A stretch of DNA of 64,000 bases from Candidatus Borkfalkia ceftriaxoniphila. Lineage in GTDB: Bacteria > Bacillota > Clostridia > Christensenellales > Borkfalkiaceae. The number at the start of each line of letters is the position of its first letter. Within the stretch, counting starts at the first letter, position 1. Under the pieces are notes generated by a model that was not told the origin of the DNA, did no database searches, and saw nothing but the letters and a program-made list of their open reading frames with translations. The stretch is taken from assembly GCF_004134775.1 (NCBI RefSeq), contig NZ_SDOZ01000002.1, positions 780,005-844,004 on the forward strand, in the 5' to 3' direction. Positions 25,155 to 34,480 of the stretch are shown here, piece by piece. Both the position numbers and the translations under genes were made by a program.

Positions 25155-27563
25155 TCAGTCCTCCTTTTTCTTCTTTCCTTTGCTCAGAAACCGAAAAAGC
25201 CCTTTGCACGCATGGCCGTTGAACACCATGAGCATCGCCTCCATCTGCCTTCGGCTCATGCCTCCGAATTTTGCCATGCCGCGGATCGGCTGATGGATCA
25301 CTCCCATCATCAGCGTGTTTGCCAGCGGACGCTTGCCGATCTTCCATAAGAACGCGTGCGCGAACCGTACTCCGCCTGAGAACCACCTGCCGATCCAGCG
25401 ACGCGAAAACCGCAGATCTGCCACCGTGCTGTTTTCGTCGATCACCATGCGGCGCTTTTTATAGAACTTATAACCCGGATACGGAATTTCGCGTCCTAAA
25501 AGCCGCGCAAACTCTTCCTTGCCGACGTCGTTCGCTTTGCCGGAGTAATAACTCGGCAATTCCTCTTTTTGGTACGGCGTTTCCGCGCCCGTGCCCGAGA
25601 TCTCGACGCTACCGCTTAGACGCAAGTCTTCGCTCGACGCGCCGATATACACTTCGTATCTGCCGCCTTCGGTCTCCCAGCGCGACGTTCCTACATTATA
25701 ATAACGGAACGTATATTCATCGAACGGTATTTCGATCGTTTTGCTTTCTCCCGCTTTCAGAAACTGTTTGGCAAAACCTTTCAGTTCGATCGCGGGGCGG
25801 AACACTTGTGCGTCCTGCTTGCCGATATACATCTGCGCGATCTCCGCGCCGCCGCGTTCCCCGATGTTTTTTAGGGTAAACGATACGCCTTCTTGCGTAA
25901 CGCGCAGATCGGCATACTCGAACTTAGTATAACTCAGTCCGAACCCGAACGGATACCGCACGGGTATTTTCGCCGTGGAAAAGTAACGATACCCGACGTA
26001 CAGCCCCTCCCGGTATTCCACGCTCATCGCCTTGCCGGGAAAGCGCGATGATGAAGCACAGTCCTTCCACGCATACGGAAAACTCTCCGCGAGTTTGCCC
26101 GACGGGTTGATCTTTCCCGTCAGGATATCCAAGATCGCGCGCGCTCCCGCCTGGCCGCCCAAACACGCGTACAGGATCGCGTCCGACTGTTCCAGCGCAC
26201 CGAATTCCACCGCGCTCCCGCCGACCAACACCGCAACCACTTTTTTGCCGAGACGCGTCAGTTCTGTCAGCACTTCCAACTGATTCTGCGGAAGTTTCAT
26301 GTCGCGGCGGTCGATACCCTCCGCTTCGCTCACCTCGTCTAAGCCGACAAAATACAAGATCGTATCCGCAGACTCGGCGAGAGTCACCGCCTTTTTCCGT
26401 AACTTTTGGTTTTTCTTACCGTATCGCTCGTACCCTTGCGCATACCCGACATATTGCAGCGGATATTCTTTGATACAGCCGAGCACGCTATCGAGACGCG
26501 TCGGATTCACGACCGACGAGCCCGCGCCCTGATACCGCGGCTTACACGCAAAATCGCCTACCACGCATACCCTTTCTTTTTTCGTCAGCGGCAACGCACT
26601 TTTTTCGTTTTTCAGCAGCACCGCGCTTTCGCGCGCGCACTCCAAGGCAAATAAATGATGTTCCGACTCGTTGAATTGTTCGGGGGCGTCTTTCAGCGCG
26701 CCGTCCGTTTCGAATATAAGGTCCAAAAGCCGTACCAGGCTCTCGTTCACGATTTTTTCGTCCAGACGGCCTTCTTTGACCGCGCGCACGATATCCTCGT
26801 TCCCGTATCTGCAACAGGGCATTTCCAATTCGTTGCCCGCTTTTAATCCCGCCACGCGGTCGTTGCTGCCTGCCCAGTCGCTCACCACCACGCCGCCGTA
26901 ACCCCATTCGTCCCGCAGGATCTCCCGCAACAGATGTTCGTTTTCGTTGGCGTGCGTGCCGTTGACTCGGTTGTACGACGACATGATCGTTTTCGGCTCG
27001 CCCTCTTTGACCGCAATCTCGAAACCGGTAAGATATATCTCCCGCAGGGTACGTTCGTCAACCACCGAATCGATGACCATGCGGCGCTCTTCCTGATTGT
27101 TCGCGGCAAAGTGTTTCGGGCACGCGGAGATGCCGTTTTTCTGTATGCCGCGGATATATGCCGCCGCCAACTTGCCCGCCTGGTAAGGGTCTTCCGAAAA
27201 GTATTCGAAATTTCTGCCGCACAGCGGATTTCGCTTGATATTCAGCCCTGGTCCCAGCAGCACGTTCACCCGCTGCGACGCGGCTTCCTCGCCGAGTCTT
27301 TCGCCCAAACGCTCGCCCAGCGCCGTATTCCAACTGTTCGCCATCGCAGACGCAGTGGGATAACAGGTCGCTGCGATGCTCGCGTTCAAACCCAGATGGT
27401 CGCTCGCCGACGCTTGCTTCCGCACGCCGTGCGGCCCGTCCGACAGAAACATCGACGGTATGCCGTATTTCTCGTATTCCGTCGTAGACCAGAAATCCCG
27501 CCCGGACAGAAACGACGCTTTTTCTTCGATCGTCATCTTTTTTATGATTTCGGATTTGTTCAT
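25155..27563 (-). CDS. GH3 beta-glucosidase, canonical domain order
   Basis: The 802-residue cytoplasmic enzyme has the normal GH3 order: catalytic barrel first (GPGLNIKRNPLCGRNFEYFSEDP, KHFAANNQE, nucleophile Asp in VVSDWAG at about 228), then the alpha/beta sandwich (SAVLLKNEKSALPL...), then a fibronectin-III-like domain (YPFGFGLSYTKFEY). A basic C-terminal extension of about 110 residues is extra. It has no signal peptide, so it acts on oligosaccharides imported by the GPH transporter encoded 18 bases upstream. Beta-glucosidase is the most common activity; xylosidase is possible. Confidence 0.93.
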   Translation of the reverse strand: MNKSEIIKKMTIEEKASFLSGRDFWSTTEYEKYGIPSMFLSDGPHGVRKQASASDHLGLNASIAATCYPTASAMANSWNTALGERLGERLGEEAASQRVNVLLGPGLNIKRNPLCGRNFEYFSEDPYQAGKLAAAYIRGIQKNGISACPKHFAANNQEERRMVIDSVVDERTLREIYLTGFEIAVKEGEPKTIMSSYNRVNGTHANENEHLLREILRDEWGYGGVVVSDWAGSNDRVAGLKAGNELEMPCCRYGNEDIVRAVKEGRLDEKIVNESLVRLLDLIFETDGALKDAPEQFNESEHHLFALECARESAVLLKNEKSALPLTKKERVCVVGDFACKPRYQGAGSSVVNPTRLDSVLGCIKEYPLQYVGYAQGYERYGKKNQKLRKKAVTLAESADTILYFVGLDEVSEAEGIDRRDMKLPQNQLEVLTELTRLGKKVVAVLVGGSAVEFGALEQSDAILYACLGGQAGARAILDILTGKINPSGKLAESFPYAWKDCASSSRFPGKAMSVEYREGLYVGYRYFSTAKIPVRYPFGFGLSYTKFEYADLRVTQEGVSFTLKNIGERGGAEIAQMYIGKQDAQVFRPAIELKGFAKQFLKAGESKTIEIPFDEYTFRYYNVGTSRWETEGGRYEVYIGASSEDLRLSGSVEISGTGAETPYQKEELPSYYSGKANDVGKEEFARLLGREIPYPGYKFYKKRRMVIDENSTVADLRFSRRWIGRWFSGGVRFAHAFLWKIGKRPLANTLMMGVIHQPIRGMAKFGGMSRRQMEAMLMVFNGHACKGLFRFLSKGKKKKED

Positions 27564-27581
27564 TTCCGCTCGCCCCGCTCT

Positions 27582-29222
27582 TTATTTTTTTGCTTTCCTG
27601 CGGCGTTTTTCCTGATATTTCGCTTCCTCCGCAGCAAAGTCCAAACCTTTCTTTTCGCAATACGCTTTCAAGTCCGCGATGCGGGCCTCCTCCGCCATAC
27701 GGTCCGCTTCCGCCTCTTCCCGACGAAGACGCTCTTCCGGCTCCACCCACTCGATGCCGGCCGCCTCGGCCTCGGACCTTTGTCGCGCTAGCACCGTTTC
27801 GCGGTCTTTGACGAGATATTTCTCCACGCCGAAAAAGAGCATGACCAGCGCCGCCAGCGCGTACGCGATCGTTTCTATCCAGATATACGATACAACCGAT
27901 CCGATCGCGTCCCCGAACGCGCCCAACACACCGCTTATGATGCCCGTCGCCAGCGGCACCGACGCGATCATGATTGAACTGTATACCGACATCGCCAAAC
28001 CGTCGCAGCGGAAGCCGTTTTTCGCCTCCATATGATCCAGACAGTCCGCAAGCATCGCCAGGATCATATATCCCGCGGGCGCGGATCCCAGACATTTTAC
28101 CGCCACGCCCACCGCGACCATGATAAAATTATCGTAAAATATCCCCGCGAGCACGCCGCCCGCCGCGCCGAGCGTCATGCCCGTCAACACGACCGCCTTC
28201 TTCCCGAATTTGTTACACAACGGCGACACGAACAGGATCGCCGCGGCCATCGGCACCGCGCCGACTATGCCTAAGATCGACATCGCGAACGCAGGCTCTA
28301 ATCCCGCGAACTTTATGTTATTCGTAAACGACATCATGGATCCGTTCTTGATTCCGCCCGATAACTGGAACAATAGATAGAATATGATCGCCGTAACGAA
28401 AAACCGGTCGCCAAATATCGCTTTCGCCTGCTTTCCCAGCGTCGGACCTTTCACTTTCTCCGTTTCGGCAAGACTCGTTATGCTTTCCTCAGTCACCCTC
28501 TCGCGCGTAAAATAGTACTGCAATATGCAACCCAGAAACGTGATTACTCCGATCGCGATAAACAAAACGAGATATCCGTTCGAGGAGGGCAATCCTTCCG
28601 CGGGACCGGGAAACCCGTTCGCAAAGGCCAAAATGATCATCGGCATCACGATAGAGCCCGCGCCCGACCCGCCCAACAGCGCCATGTTCACCAGCGACGC
28701 CAGAAAGCCGCGCTGTTTGCCGTTCCGCGTAGACATAGGAACCAATGCGCTGTTTGCCGTGTTGTACAGCGGAAACGCCACCGCATAGAACAGGTTGTAC
28801 GCCACTGCCAGCCATACCATCTTGAATACCGCATTTTCTACGGGCTGGATAAACATCAGCACGCTCGCAACGGCTACCGTCACCGACGAGAGCAGTATGT
28901 ACGGACGCGCTTTCCCCGCACGCGTGCGCGTCCGTTCTATGATCTGACCCGCGACAAGGTTCCCTGCCACGATCAGCACCGCGGAAAGGATCGGAAACAA
29001 CGTCAGAAACGTTTCGATCCCCGTGTTCCCCGCCGCGAGTTCCTGCGCAAACAATACCTTGCGGAAATACTCCACGAGATACGTACCGAACAGGCAGTTC
29101 GCCAGCATCCCGCAAAACGGCCCGATCAGATAACCGATCATTGCCTCCACGGGTTTCACGTTCGCCGTCTTCACTTTCGTACGCAGTATGCCCTTTTCGA
29201 ATATACTTTTTTCCGTCTTCAT
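27582..29222 (-). CDS. GPH-family sugar symporter (MFS)
   Basis: A 546-residue membrane protein with about 12 hydrophobic helices and the glycoside-pentoside-hexuronide pattern (VEAMIGYLIGPFCGML, a GQIIERTRTRAGKARPYILL loop between helices 2 and 3). It imports a glycoside with Na+ or H+. A long, charged C-terminal coil (about 475-546, RREEAEADRMAEEARIADL) is unusual. First gene of the three-gene operon with the GH3 glucosidase and the glycosyltransferase; ribosome binding site GGAGAAAAA. Confidence 0.92.
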   Translation of the reverse strand: MKTEKSIFEKGILRTKVKTANVKPVEAMIGYLIGPFCGMLANCLFGTYLVEYFRKVLFAQELAAGNTGIETFLTLFPILSAVLIVAGNLVAGQIIERTRTRAGKARPYILLSSVTVAVASVLMFIQPVENAVFKMVWLAVAYNLFYAVAFPLYNTANSALVPMSTRNGKQRGFLASLVNMALLGGSGAGSIVMPMIILAFANGFPGPAEGLPSSNGYLVLFIAIGVITFLGCILQYYFTRERVTEESITSLAETEKVKGPTLGKQAKAIFGDRFFVTAIIFYLLFQLSGGIKNGSMMSFTNNIKFAGLEPAFAMSILGIVGAVPMAAAILFVSPLCNKFGKKAVVLTGMTLGAAGGVLAGIFYDNFIMVAVGVAVKCLGSAPAGYMILAMLADCLDHMEAKNGFRCDGLAMSVYSSIMIASVPLATGIISGVLGAFGDAIGSVVSYIWIETIAYALAALVMLFFGVEKYLVKDRETVLARQRSEAEAAGIEWVEPEERLRREEAEADRMAEEARIADLKAYCEKKGLDFAAEEAKYQEKRRRKAKK

Positions 29223-29246
29223 TTTTTCTCCTCGTACGCTCGGTTA

Positions 29247-29269
29247 TATAATTTATGATTTAAATTATA
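29247..29269 (-). promoter_or_regulatory. Operator-like palindrome at the promoter of the transporter operon
   Basis: TATAATTT and AAATTATA form an 8-bp inverted repeat around a 7-base centre. The TATAAT at 29264-29269 on the minus strand is the likely -10 box, so a bound repressor would block it. No good -35 is visible. Confidence 0.45.
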
Positions 29270-29334
29270 TCATGCAGACAAAATAAAAGGAAGATGCCTG
29301 CCACATATGGTCGATTTTTTAAAACAAAAGGTAA

Positions 29335-30900
29335 TCACATCTTGCTTTTACTCGATATTTCGTCATTTTTAAAAAGGTCTTTTAACGCCTGTTTATCGAT
29401 TTTACCCGAACCGGTAAGAGGAATGCTCGGAAGAATTATGATTTTTTCAGGCATTTCGAGTTTATTCAGGACGCTCGTTACAAGTTCCGTTATCCTTTCC
29501 ACGGTCAATGAACAACCTTTTTCCAAGACGATCGCCGCGCAAGGAATCTCTCCGCAGTTTTCGTCCGACACTCCCACCACCGCCGCCATATAAACATGCG
29601 GAAGAGAACATATCTTCTTTTCGATCTCTACTGCGGATAAATTATTTCCGTTGCGTATAATGATCTCTTTTTTTCTCCCGCTGATATGTAAGATGCCTTT
29701 GCAGTCGAAATATCCCAGATCCCCTGTATGCATCCAACCCTCTTTGTCTATCACTTCGCGAGTTGCGCTTTCATCGTTATAATATCCCAACATCAGCGTC
29801 ATTCCGCGCACGCATACTTCACCCTCCTGCCCCGTCGGCAGAATATTTCCTTCCTCATCCGTCAATCTTGCTTCGGTCATGGGATACAGCCGCCCCACTC
29901 CTGCAGAGCGCTCTTCTACCGAATCGGCGTATCTGCACGTGCTGATACCGACGCATTCGCTCATGCCGTAACCGGGCATCAGCCGTAATCCCAGTTGCCC
30001 CTCTATATATCTCATCTGCTCTGCGGTGAAAGGCGCTCCCGCCATCAAGCCAAGACGGAGCGACGATAAATCGTAGCGCGTATGCCGCCCGTCGCGCAAC
30101 AATTCCATGAAAAATGTAGGGACGGCATAGATACAAGTTATTTTGAATTTTTCGATACACCAAAGCACCCGATCTATATTCGTATCCGTCGGAAACACGA
30201 TACCATGTCCGCAAAAAGTTGCGCAGGCGGCGACCGCAAAGCCGAATACATGATTGAACGGAAGCAATGCGATCGCCCTGTCTTTTTCGCATTCTTCAAA
30301 AAGAGGCATGGCATCCACAGGGTTTGCAATACAGTTTTTATGGCTGAGCAATACAGCCTTTGCCTTTCCCGTCGAACCGGAAGTAAATATGATCATAAAA
30401 GGGTCGTCGGGTTTCGTTTGTTTTGCGGCGGCACGCACAAAATCTTTCCGTCCTAATAATTTTTGACGCAGATCCACATCGCTTTTACTATGTTCCCCGA
30501 TCAGTTTCCAGGCTCCGCCGGCACTGATGTCTTCGGAAAAATCTTCATTCGTCAAGTAAAAATCCGGTCGGATATCCACACCTGTCTGCGCCACATAATC
30601 CCTCGCCTTTACATGAGGATCCGTCATAACGGTAACGGCTCCGAAACATCCCAGCGCGATCGTCAACAATATCGTATCGGGATTACGCGTCGCACGCAAT
30701 GCGACCAAACTGCCTTTTTTTAATCCTTGCGACATAAAAAACGCCGCAAGACTTTCCACTGTTTCCAACGCCTCGCCGTACGTCGTCGTTCCCTGTTCCG
30801 TGACCATATACGGCCTGGCCGCATCTATTTCTGCATAAGAACGCAGATAGTCGTATAAATTTTTATTACATTGCTCCGACTTATGTTTCGGTATTCTCAT
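29335..30900 (-). CDS. AMP-forming acyl ligase of the surface acylation cluster
   Basis: This 521-residue ANL enzyme has the ATP loop IIFTSGSTGKAKAVLLS (about 168-184), PGYGMSE, HTGDLGYFD and the hinge GRKKEIIIRNGNNLSA, and ends with TGSGKIDKQAL containing the catalytic lysine. It activates a carboxylic acid. It is the last gene of a five-gene run with an MBOAT and two SGNH proteins, an arrangement similar to DltA in the D-alanylation operon, but it looks more like acyl-CoA/ACP synthetases than DltA, and no carrier protein gene is present in the run. Confidence 0.87.
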   Translation of the reverse strand: MRIPKHKSEQCNKNLYDYLRSYAEIDAARPYMVTEQGTTTYGEALETVESLAAFFMSQGLKKGSLVALRATRNPDTILLTIALGCFGAVTVMTDPHVKARDYVAQTGVDIRPDFYLTNEDFSEDISAGGAWKLIGEHSKSDVDLRQKLLGRKDFVRAAAKQTKPDDPFMIIFTSGSTGKAKAVLLSHKNCIANPVDAMPLFEECEKDRAIALLPFNHVFGFAVAACATFCGHGIVFPTDTNIDRVLWCIEKFKITCIYAVPTFFMELLRDGRHTRYDLSSLRLGLMAGAPFTAEQMRYIEGQLGLRLMPGYGMSECVGISTCRYADSVEERSAGVGRLYPMTEARLTDEEGNILPTGQEGEVCVRGMTLMLGYYNDESATREVIDKEGWMHTGDLGYFDCKGILHISGRKKEIIIRNGNNLSAVEIEKKICSLPHVYMAAVVGVSDENCGEIPCAAIVLEKGCSLTVERITELVTSVLNKLEMPEKIIILPSIPLTGSGKIDKQALKDLFKNDEISSKSKM

Positions 30901-30909
30901 TTTTTCTCC

Positions 30910-32388
30910 TTAAAACTGAAAATATTGAAATCCGCTCGCGTCTGTCTGTGAGAGAAGCGCAAGCCAACAAAAAGCGATACAAAATATTCCGAAGAACATC
31001 GCTCCTGTGGTTTCGGATATCAAAACTCTTTTCTCTCCAAGAAACAGCGCGTGATTGCATTCGGTCAATTTCGGCAACAGAATCATTACGGAAAGTGAAA
31101 GGAGCAGCAATAAAAGTTTTCCCGCATTCAGTCCGAGTTGTTCGGCGCATTCCGACCAGTAACCCGTTCCGAATCCGTTCGCCGTAAATATTCGATTGAA
31201 CGCCGTAATGATCTCGCTTATACTCTGTGCGCGGAACAGTATCGCAGACAAACTGAACAATACCATAACGATACCCCAGCGCAGCAATGGCAAAATGCCC
31301 GAATCGGGACGGATATGCAGTTTTCCGCACAATTTTAAGGCGGGTTTTTTCAAAACACTTTCCGCGCAGACAAAGATCCCGGCCGTTAATCCCCATAATA
31401 CGTACGTCCAATCCGCCCCGTGCCATAGACCGCACAGAAAAAAGACGACCAACGTATTGACGATCTTTCTCAATTTTCCTTTCCTGCTGCCTCCCAGCGG
31501 AATATATACATAATCCGTAAACCATTGGTTGAGCGTAATATGCCACCGACGGAAAAATTCCGTATAACTTTTTGAACGCAAAGGCTCGTTGAAATTACGC
31601 GTGAGTTTTACGCCCATCAGCCTTGCAGCCCCCATTGCTATCTCTGAATAACCCGCAAAATCATTATACATCTGGATGAGAAACAACCCAGAAGCGATAA
31701 AAACGGCGAGAGCATTGCTTGAAGCGAGATTTGCGTAAACCTTATCTACATATATCCCGCAAAAATCAGCGATCACACATTTTTGGACAAAACCCGAAAC
31801 AAGAAACTTCAACCCTGTTTTCACGTTCTCCCCGTCTAAATTCTGCGGACTTTTCAACTGCGGAAGCAAATTTTCAGGCCGTTCGATCGGACCCGCCACC
31901 AACTGGGGAAAATATGAAACGAAGAGGGCAAAATATCCGAAATGCCTTTCCGCGCGGATTTTCCCCCGATAAACATCGATAACATACGAAAGTGTCTGAA
32001 ACGTATAAAACGATATGCCGACGGGAAGTAAAATATTGAGGGAAATACCGACAATATCCGCGCCGAAAAAATTCAGCGCGCCGACAATACTTTGCAACAA
32101 AAAATCCGCATATTTAAAGAAAACGAGCAGACCGAGGCAAACAAAAAGCGTGATGCCGAGCATCAACTTTTTTATGCGGATATTCGACGCACGCTCCATA
32201 CAGAGTCCCGAAACGTAAGAAACCGCCGTCGTTGTCAAAATCAAAAAAATCAGTTTTACGTTCCAGCACATATAAAAATAGTACGACGCGATCAGCAGCA
32301 GTATCCAACGGAATTTATGCGGCAGGCACCAATACAGGCATACGACCAAAGGCAAAAACAATAAAAAGGACAAGGAGTTGAAATTCAT
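30910..32388 (-). CDS. MBOAT-family O-acyltransferase (AlgI/DltB type)
   Basis: The 492-residue membrane enzyme has about 11 hydrophobic helices and the MBOAT hallmarks: PQLVAGPIERPENLLPQ, the RRWHITLNQWFTDYVYIPLGGSR loop and the active-site histidine in CGLWHGADW (about 322). It passes an acyl group across the membrane to a surface polysaccharide or teichoic acid. ATG 32388 overlaps the small membrane gene by ATGA; an in-frame extension upstream is rejected. Together with the two SGNH proteins it forms an O-acylation machine. Confidence 0.93.
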   Translation of the reverse strand: MNFNSLSFLLFLPLVVCLYWCLPHKFRWILLLIASYYFYMCWNVKLIFLILTTTAVSYVSGLCMERASNIRIKKLMLGITLFVCLGLLVFFKYADFLLQSIVGALNFFGADIVGISLNILLPVGISFYTFQTLSYVIDVYRGKIRAERHFGYFALFVSYFPQLVAGPIERPENLLPQLKSPQNLDGENVKTGLKFLVSGFVQKCVIADFCGIYVDKVYANLASSNALAVFIASGLFLIQMYNDFAGYSEIAMGAARLMGVKLTRNFNEPLRSKSYTEFFRRWHITLNQWFTDYVYIPLGGSRKGKLRKIVNTLVVFFLCGLWHGADWTYVLWGLTAGIFVCAESVLKKPALKLCGKLHIRPDSGILPLLRWGIVMVLFSLSAILFRAQSISEIITAFNRIFTANGFGTGYWSECAEQLGLNAGKLLLLLLSLSVMILLPKLTECNHALFLGEKRVLISETTGAMFFGIFCIAFCWLALLSQTDASGFQYFQF

Positions 32389-32639
32389 CGACCCTTTCCC
32401 CCTCTTTTCATGATCCTCACGAGATTCAGCAGAAAAAAGATCATGCTGACTGCCGCGCATTCCGAAAGACTCGCCCCCAAGACGAGCGCATATGCCAAAG
32501 CGCCTGCAACGATCGTGAAACTTATGCACATACCCGATTTTTCCGACTGGCGCCAGATAAGCGAAACAGCGGTGATTGCAAGCGCTGCCGCTATCAATGC
32601 AATCAACAGCGGAGATCGTAAAAACACGCTATTCATCAT
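32385..32639 (-). CDS. Small membrane protein of the acylation cluster
   Basis: The 84-residue product has two hydrophobic segments (about 9-28 and 35-72) and a basic end (RIMKRGGKGR). It overlaps the SGNH gene upstream and the MBOAT gene downstream by 4 bases on each side, with GGAGGGGA before its start, so its expression is tightly coupled to both. It resembles the small accessory membrane proteins seen in dlt operons (DltX-like position), although no sequence similarity to DltX can be claimed. Confidence 0.72.
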   Translation of the reverse strand: MMNSVFLRSPLLIALIAAALAITAVSLIWRQSEKSGMCISFTIVAGALAYALVLGASLSECAAVSMIFFLLNLVRIMKRGGKGR

Positions 32640-34480
32640 TCCCCTCCGATACCCGCAGCAAACAAATCGTCGATCAGCCGTTCCGTTCTCAACAGCACGC
32701 CGAGGTCGTTCAGGTGATAATCGGAATCATAAAAATATCGTCCGTCGAAAATGTAATCGGATATCTCCGAAATCACAAAGCAGCCATAGGGCGAGAGCAA
32801 GCGCACCAACTCGTCCTCAAAATTCGCCGCCTTTTCAAAAATTTGCGCAGATTCCGCCGAATGACGATTCATTGGCGCGTACGACACGCATACGCGCGCC
32901 CCCAGATCTTCGAACTTTTCATAGACGGAAGCCAAGCGGCTGATATTTTCTTCCGTCAGCAATCCCGTATCATATATGTAAGATTCGCTGTAAGCAACAT
33001 CTCTTTCTACTTCCGTAGCCTCGTCGTACGGACGTTCTAAGGAGTAATCCCCGTATTTATTGAACAGCCCCGCATCGTCCGAATATTTACAGGGCGGCTG
33101 ACCCGCTCGCAGGTTATTATACATCATATACGCCTCGAACACGCTGTCCGAATAGGAAAAGTCGACCGATGCCAGCAAATCGTAATTCCCCTCTACCATG
33201 GCGAATACGCGGCCGTCCAAACGCATGGAAGCCAAAAACTGATAAGGGCTCATTTGTTCGGGAGCATGGACTAATACGTCGCCTACGCCGATGTAAGGCA
33301 ATATACATTCGAGTTGAAACAGCGCGTCGAATTCACCGTTGATGCCTAAATTGGCAACGACGTATTCGCCCCCGAAAGCCTCTTCCACCGCCGCACTGTC
33401 GAGCCCGTAAGCAAAACTGCATCCTGCAAAAAACAGCAATTTTCTTTTGTCTTTGTTTACGATCAAAATATCAATATTGTCCGCAAACCTCGCGTTATAA
33501 TTGGATTTAAGCAAACATGGCGCCTTCGCCGCATTGACGTGATATGTTTTGATCTTCTGCGAAAATGATTTACTGCCCACCGCTTCGAGATTGTCGAAAA
33601 AGTAAATTTCTTCGAAGCGTGAATTTTTGAAAGCGTAATCGGATACTGTCTTGACCGTATCCGGCAGAATCAGCGTTTTTGCGGATATCTCGCCGCAGGG
33701 AATGTTTGTCGTAAAAGAATAGCCGATATCAGAGACCGTTTTTCCAGCGATTTCGGACGGAATTGCAAACGGCTCCTGATCTCCCGTCCCCTTATATCCT
33801 GTAAGACTTAAGGTACCGTCTGCCCGCACGCTGTACAAAAAATCGCTTTCCGGCTGACACTTGACCCACTCTCCGTACAAAACGGCCTTCTGACCTTGCG
33901 CAACCGTATATCGGCTGCCCAGCCCTACGTGCTCGCCCGAGCCGTCTGCCTTTGTATTCCAGCCTATAAGAGTGTATCCCTTTCGCGAAATCCCGCTCCC
34001 GTTGCGCGTATTCGGACGGATATGTTCGGAAAGTTCGTACTTTACAGTTTCACATTCCGACGTGCCGTCGTTATAAACAAATAATATTTCACATTCCGTT
34101 GCCGGATTTTCGGCGGGTTCTTTTTCCGTTTTTTTCGAAAACAAAGTTACCCTTGCGGGGCGCTCGATATTCCGCAGAGTCAACTCATATTCTCCGTCCC
34201 CCCTCTTATCTATGCTGAACGACGCATGATCGCAAGACAGAGGCTCGTATCCTTTCAACATTTTCAAACGCACGGTATAGTCGCCGCCGCGTTCGACCGT
34301 GCCGGAAGGATTTTCCGCCGTAAAAAATACGCTTTCGACGATACTGACCCTGACGAACATATCTTTTTTTTCGGAAGAGTCCGTACATCCCGTGAATAGT
34401 ACCACGACTGCGGCCAACAACACAATGAACCGAAACAGAATTTTAACCGAATGATTCCGTTCCGTAGATATTTTCCGCAT
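32636..34480 (-). CDS. Lipoprotein with InlB repeat, LRR and SGNH acyltransferase-like domain
   Basis: This 614-residue protein has a lipoprotein signal (LFTGC, Cys32), a beta-rich region, an InlB-type repeat (about 165-205, YTLIGWNTKADGSGE), a BspA-type leucine-rich region (about 220-320, LPDTVKTVSDYAFKNS) and a C-terminal SGNH domain with the Ser block FFAGCSFAYGLDS (about 355) and the Asp-His block YDSDYHLNDLG (about 585). Such domains in DltD/AlgX-like proteins accept the acyl group from the MBOAT and hand it to the surface polymer. Adhesive repeats in the same chain are unusual and suggest it also holds the polymer or another protein. Confidence 0.87.
   Translation of the reverse strand: MRKISTERNHSVKILFRFIVLLAAVVVLFTGCTDSSEKKDMFVRVSIVESVFFTAENPSGTVERGGDYTVRLKMLKGYEPLSCDHASFSIDKRGDGEYELTLRNIERPARVTLFSKKTEKEPAENPATECEILFVYNDGTSECETVKYELSEHIRPNTRNGSGISRKGYTLIGWNTKADGSGEHVGLGSRYTVAQGQKAVLYGEWVKCQPESDFLYSVRADGTLSLTGYKGTGDQEPFAIPSEIAGKTVSDIGYSFTTNIPCGEISAKTLILPDTVKTVSDYAFKNSRFEEIYFFDNLEAVGSKSFSQKIKTYHVNAAKAPCLLKSNYNARFADNIDILIVNKDKRKLLFFAGCSFAYGLDSAAVEEAFGGEYVVANLGINGEFDALFQLECILPYIGVGDVLVHAPEQMSPYQFLASMRLDGRVFAMVEGNYDLLASVDFSYSDSVFEAYMMYNNLRAGQPPCKYSDDAGLFNKYGDYSLERPYDEATEVERDVAYSESYIYDTGLLTEENISRLASVYEKFEDLGARVCVSYAPMNRHSAESAQIFEKAANFEDELVRLLSPYGCFVISEISDYIFDGRYFYDSDYHLNDLGVLLRTERLIDDLFAAGIGGE

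Noticed and set aside
24124..25386. Longer start of the glycosyltransferase at 25386
   Set aside because: It overlaps the GH3 gene by 230 bases with Arg/Gly-rich antisense-like sequence; AAAGGAGGA directly precedes ATG 25149.
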